Positions 7,672 to 7,694 of a stretch of DNA of 7,694 nt are shown piece after piece. Made by a program: the position numbers and the translations under genes. Within the stretch, counting starts at the first letter, position 1. Every line of letters begins with the position of its first letter. Under the pieces are notes generated by a model. That model had not been told where the DNA came from. It made no database searches and was given only the letters and a program-made list of their open reading frames with translations. This DNA comes from an uncultured Muribaculaceae bacterium. GTDB taxonomy: Bacteria > Bacteroidota > Bacteroidia > Bacteroidales > Muribaculaceae. The stretch is from the NCBI GenBank assembly GCA_947177435.1, contig CAMWUM010000085.1, positions 1 to 7,694 of the forward strand. The letters run 5' to 3'.

Positions 7672-7694
7672 TCTAAATCTAATCCTCTCTTGCG

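Overview
The window reads as a stretch of ordinary chromosome from a member of the Bacteroidota, most likely order Bacteroidales. Four things point there. The SecD and SecF proteins are fused into one 1001-residue chain. The leucyl-tRNA synthetase has the lineage's enlarged, cysteine-poor form. A small exported protein matches the Bacteroidales-specific DUF4294 family. The one clear promoter has the Bacteroidota layout (TTTG, 20 bases, TAnnTTTG), and no start codon is preceded by a Shine-Dalgarno sequence. Coding DNA is GC-rich with many C- or G-ending codons, while leaders and spacers are AT-rich. This would suit a GC-richer gut lineage such as Muribaculaceae, but the family cannot be fixed from this sequence alone.

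All genes run left to right. Positions 3-839 are the 3' part of nadA (quinolinate synthase, NAD biosynthesis), cut by the left edge. Positions 918-3686 are a complete leuS. Positions 3774-4397 encode a 207-residue secreted DUF4294 protein of unknown function, most likely starting at a TTG. Positions 4666-7671 are the complete secDF, with its own promoter at 4579-4610. There are no RNA genes, CRISPR arrays, insertion sequences or phage genes.

The most interesting material lies between the genes. Two arrays of a degenerate 7-base unit (ATTTTCC / ATTTTCA) flank leuS. The first (881-915) ends 2 bases before the leuS ATG. The second (3696-3776) folds back on itself as a long inverted repeat and ends in a heptad whose last three bases are the apparent TTG start of the DUF4294 gene. 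The 268-base spacer before secDF holds a compact palindrome that, on the minus strand, is preceded by GTAG, the layout of REP elements mobilised by RAYT transposases.

Functionally the genes serve separate housekeeping roles: NAD precursor synthesis, tRNA charging, an exported protein of unknown role, and the proton-driven step of Sec export. nadA, leuS and the DUF4294 gene could be read from one upstream promoter, since no good promoter is visible in either gap. Each gap holds a fold-back structure that could modulate read-through. I see no evidence of a new defence or mobile system; the repeats and the DUF4294 start site are the points worth following up.
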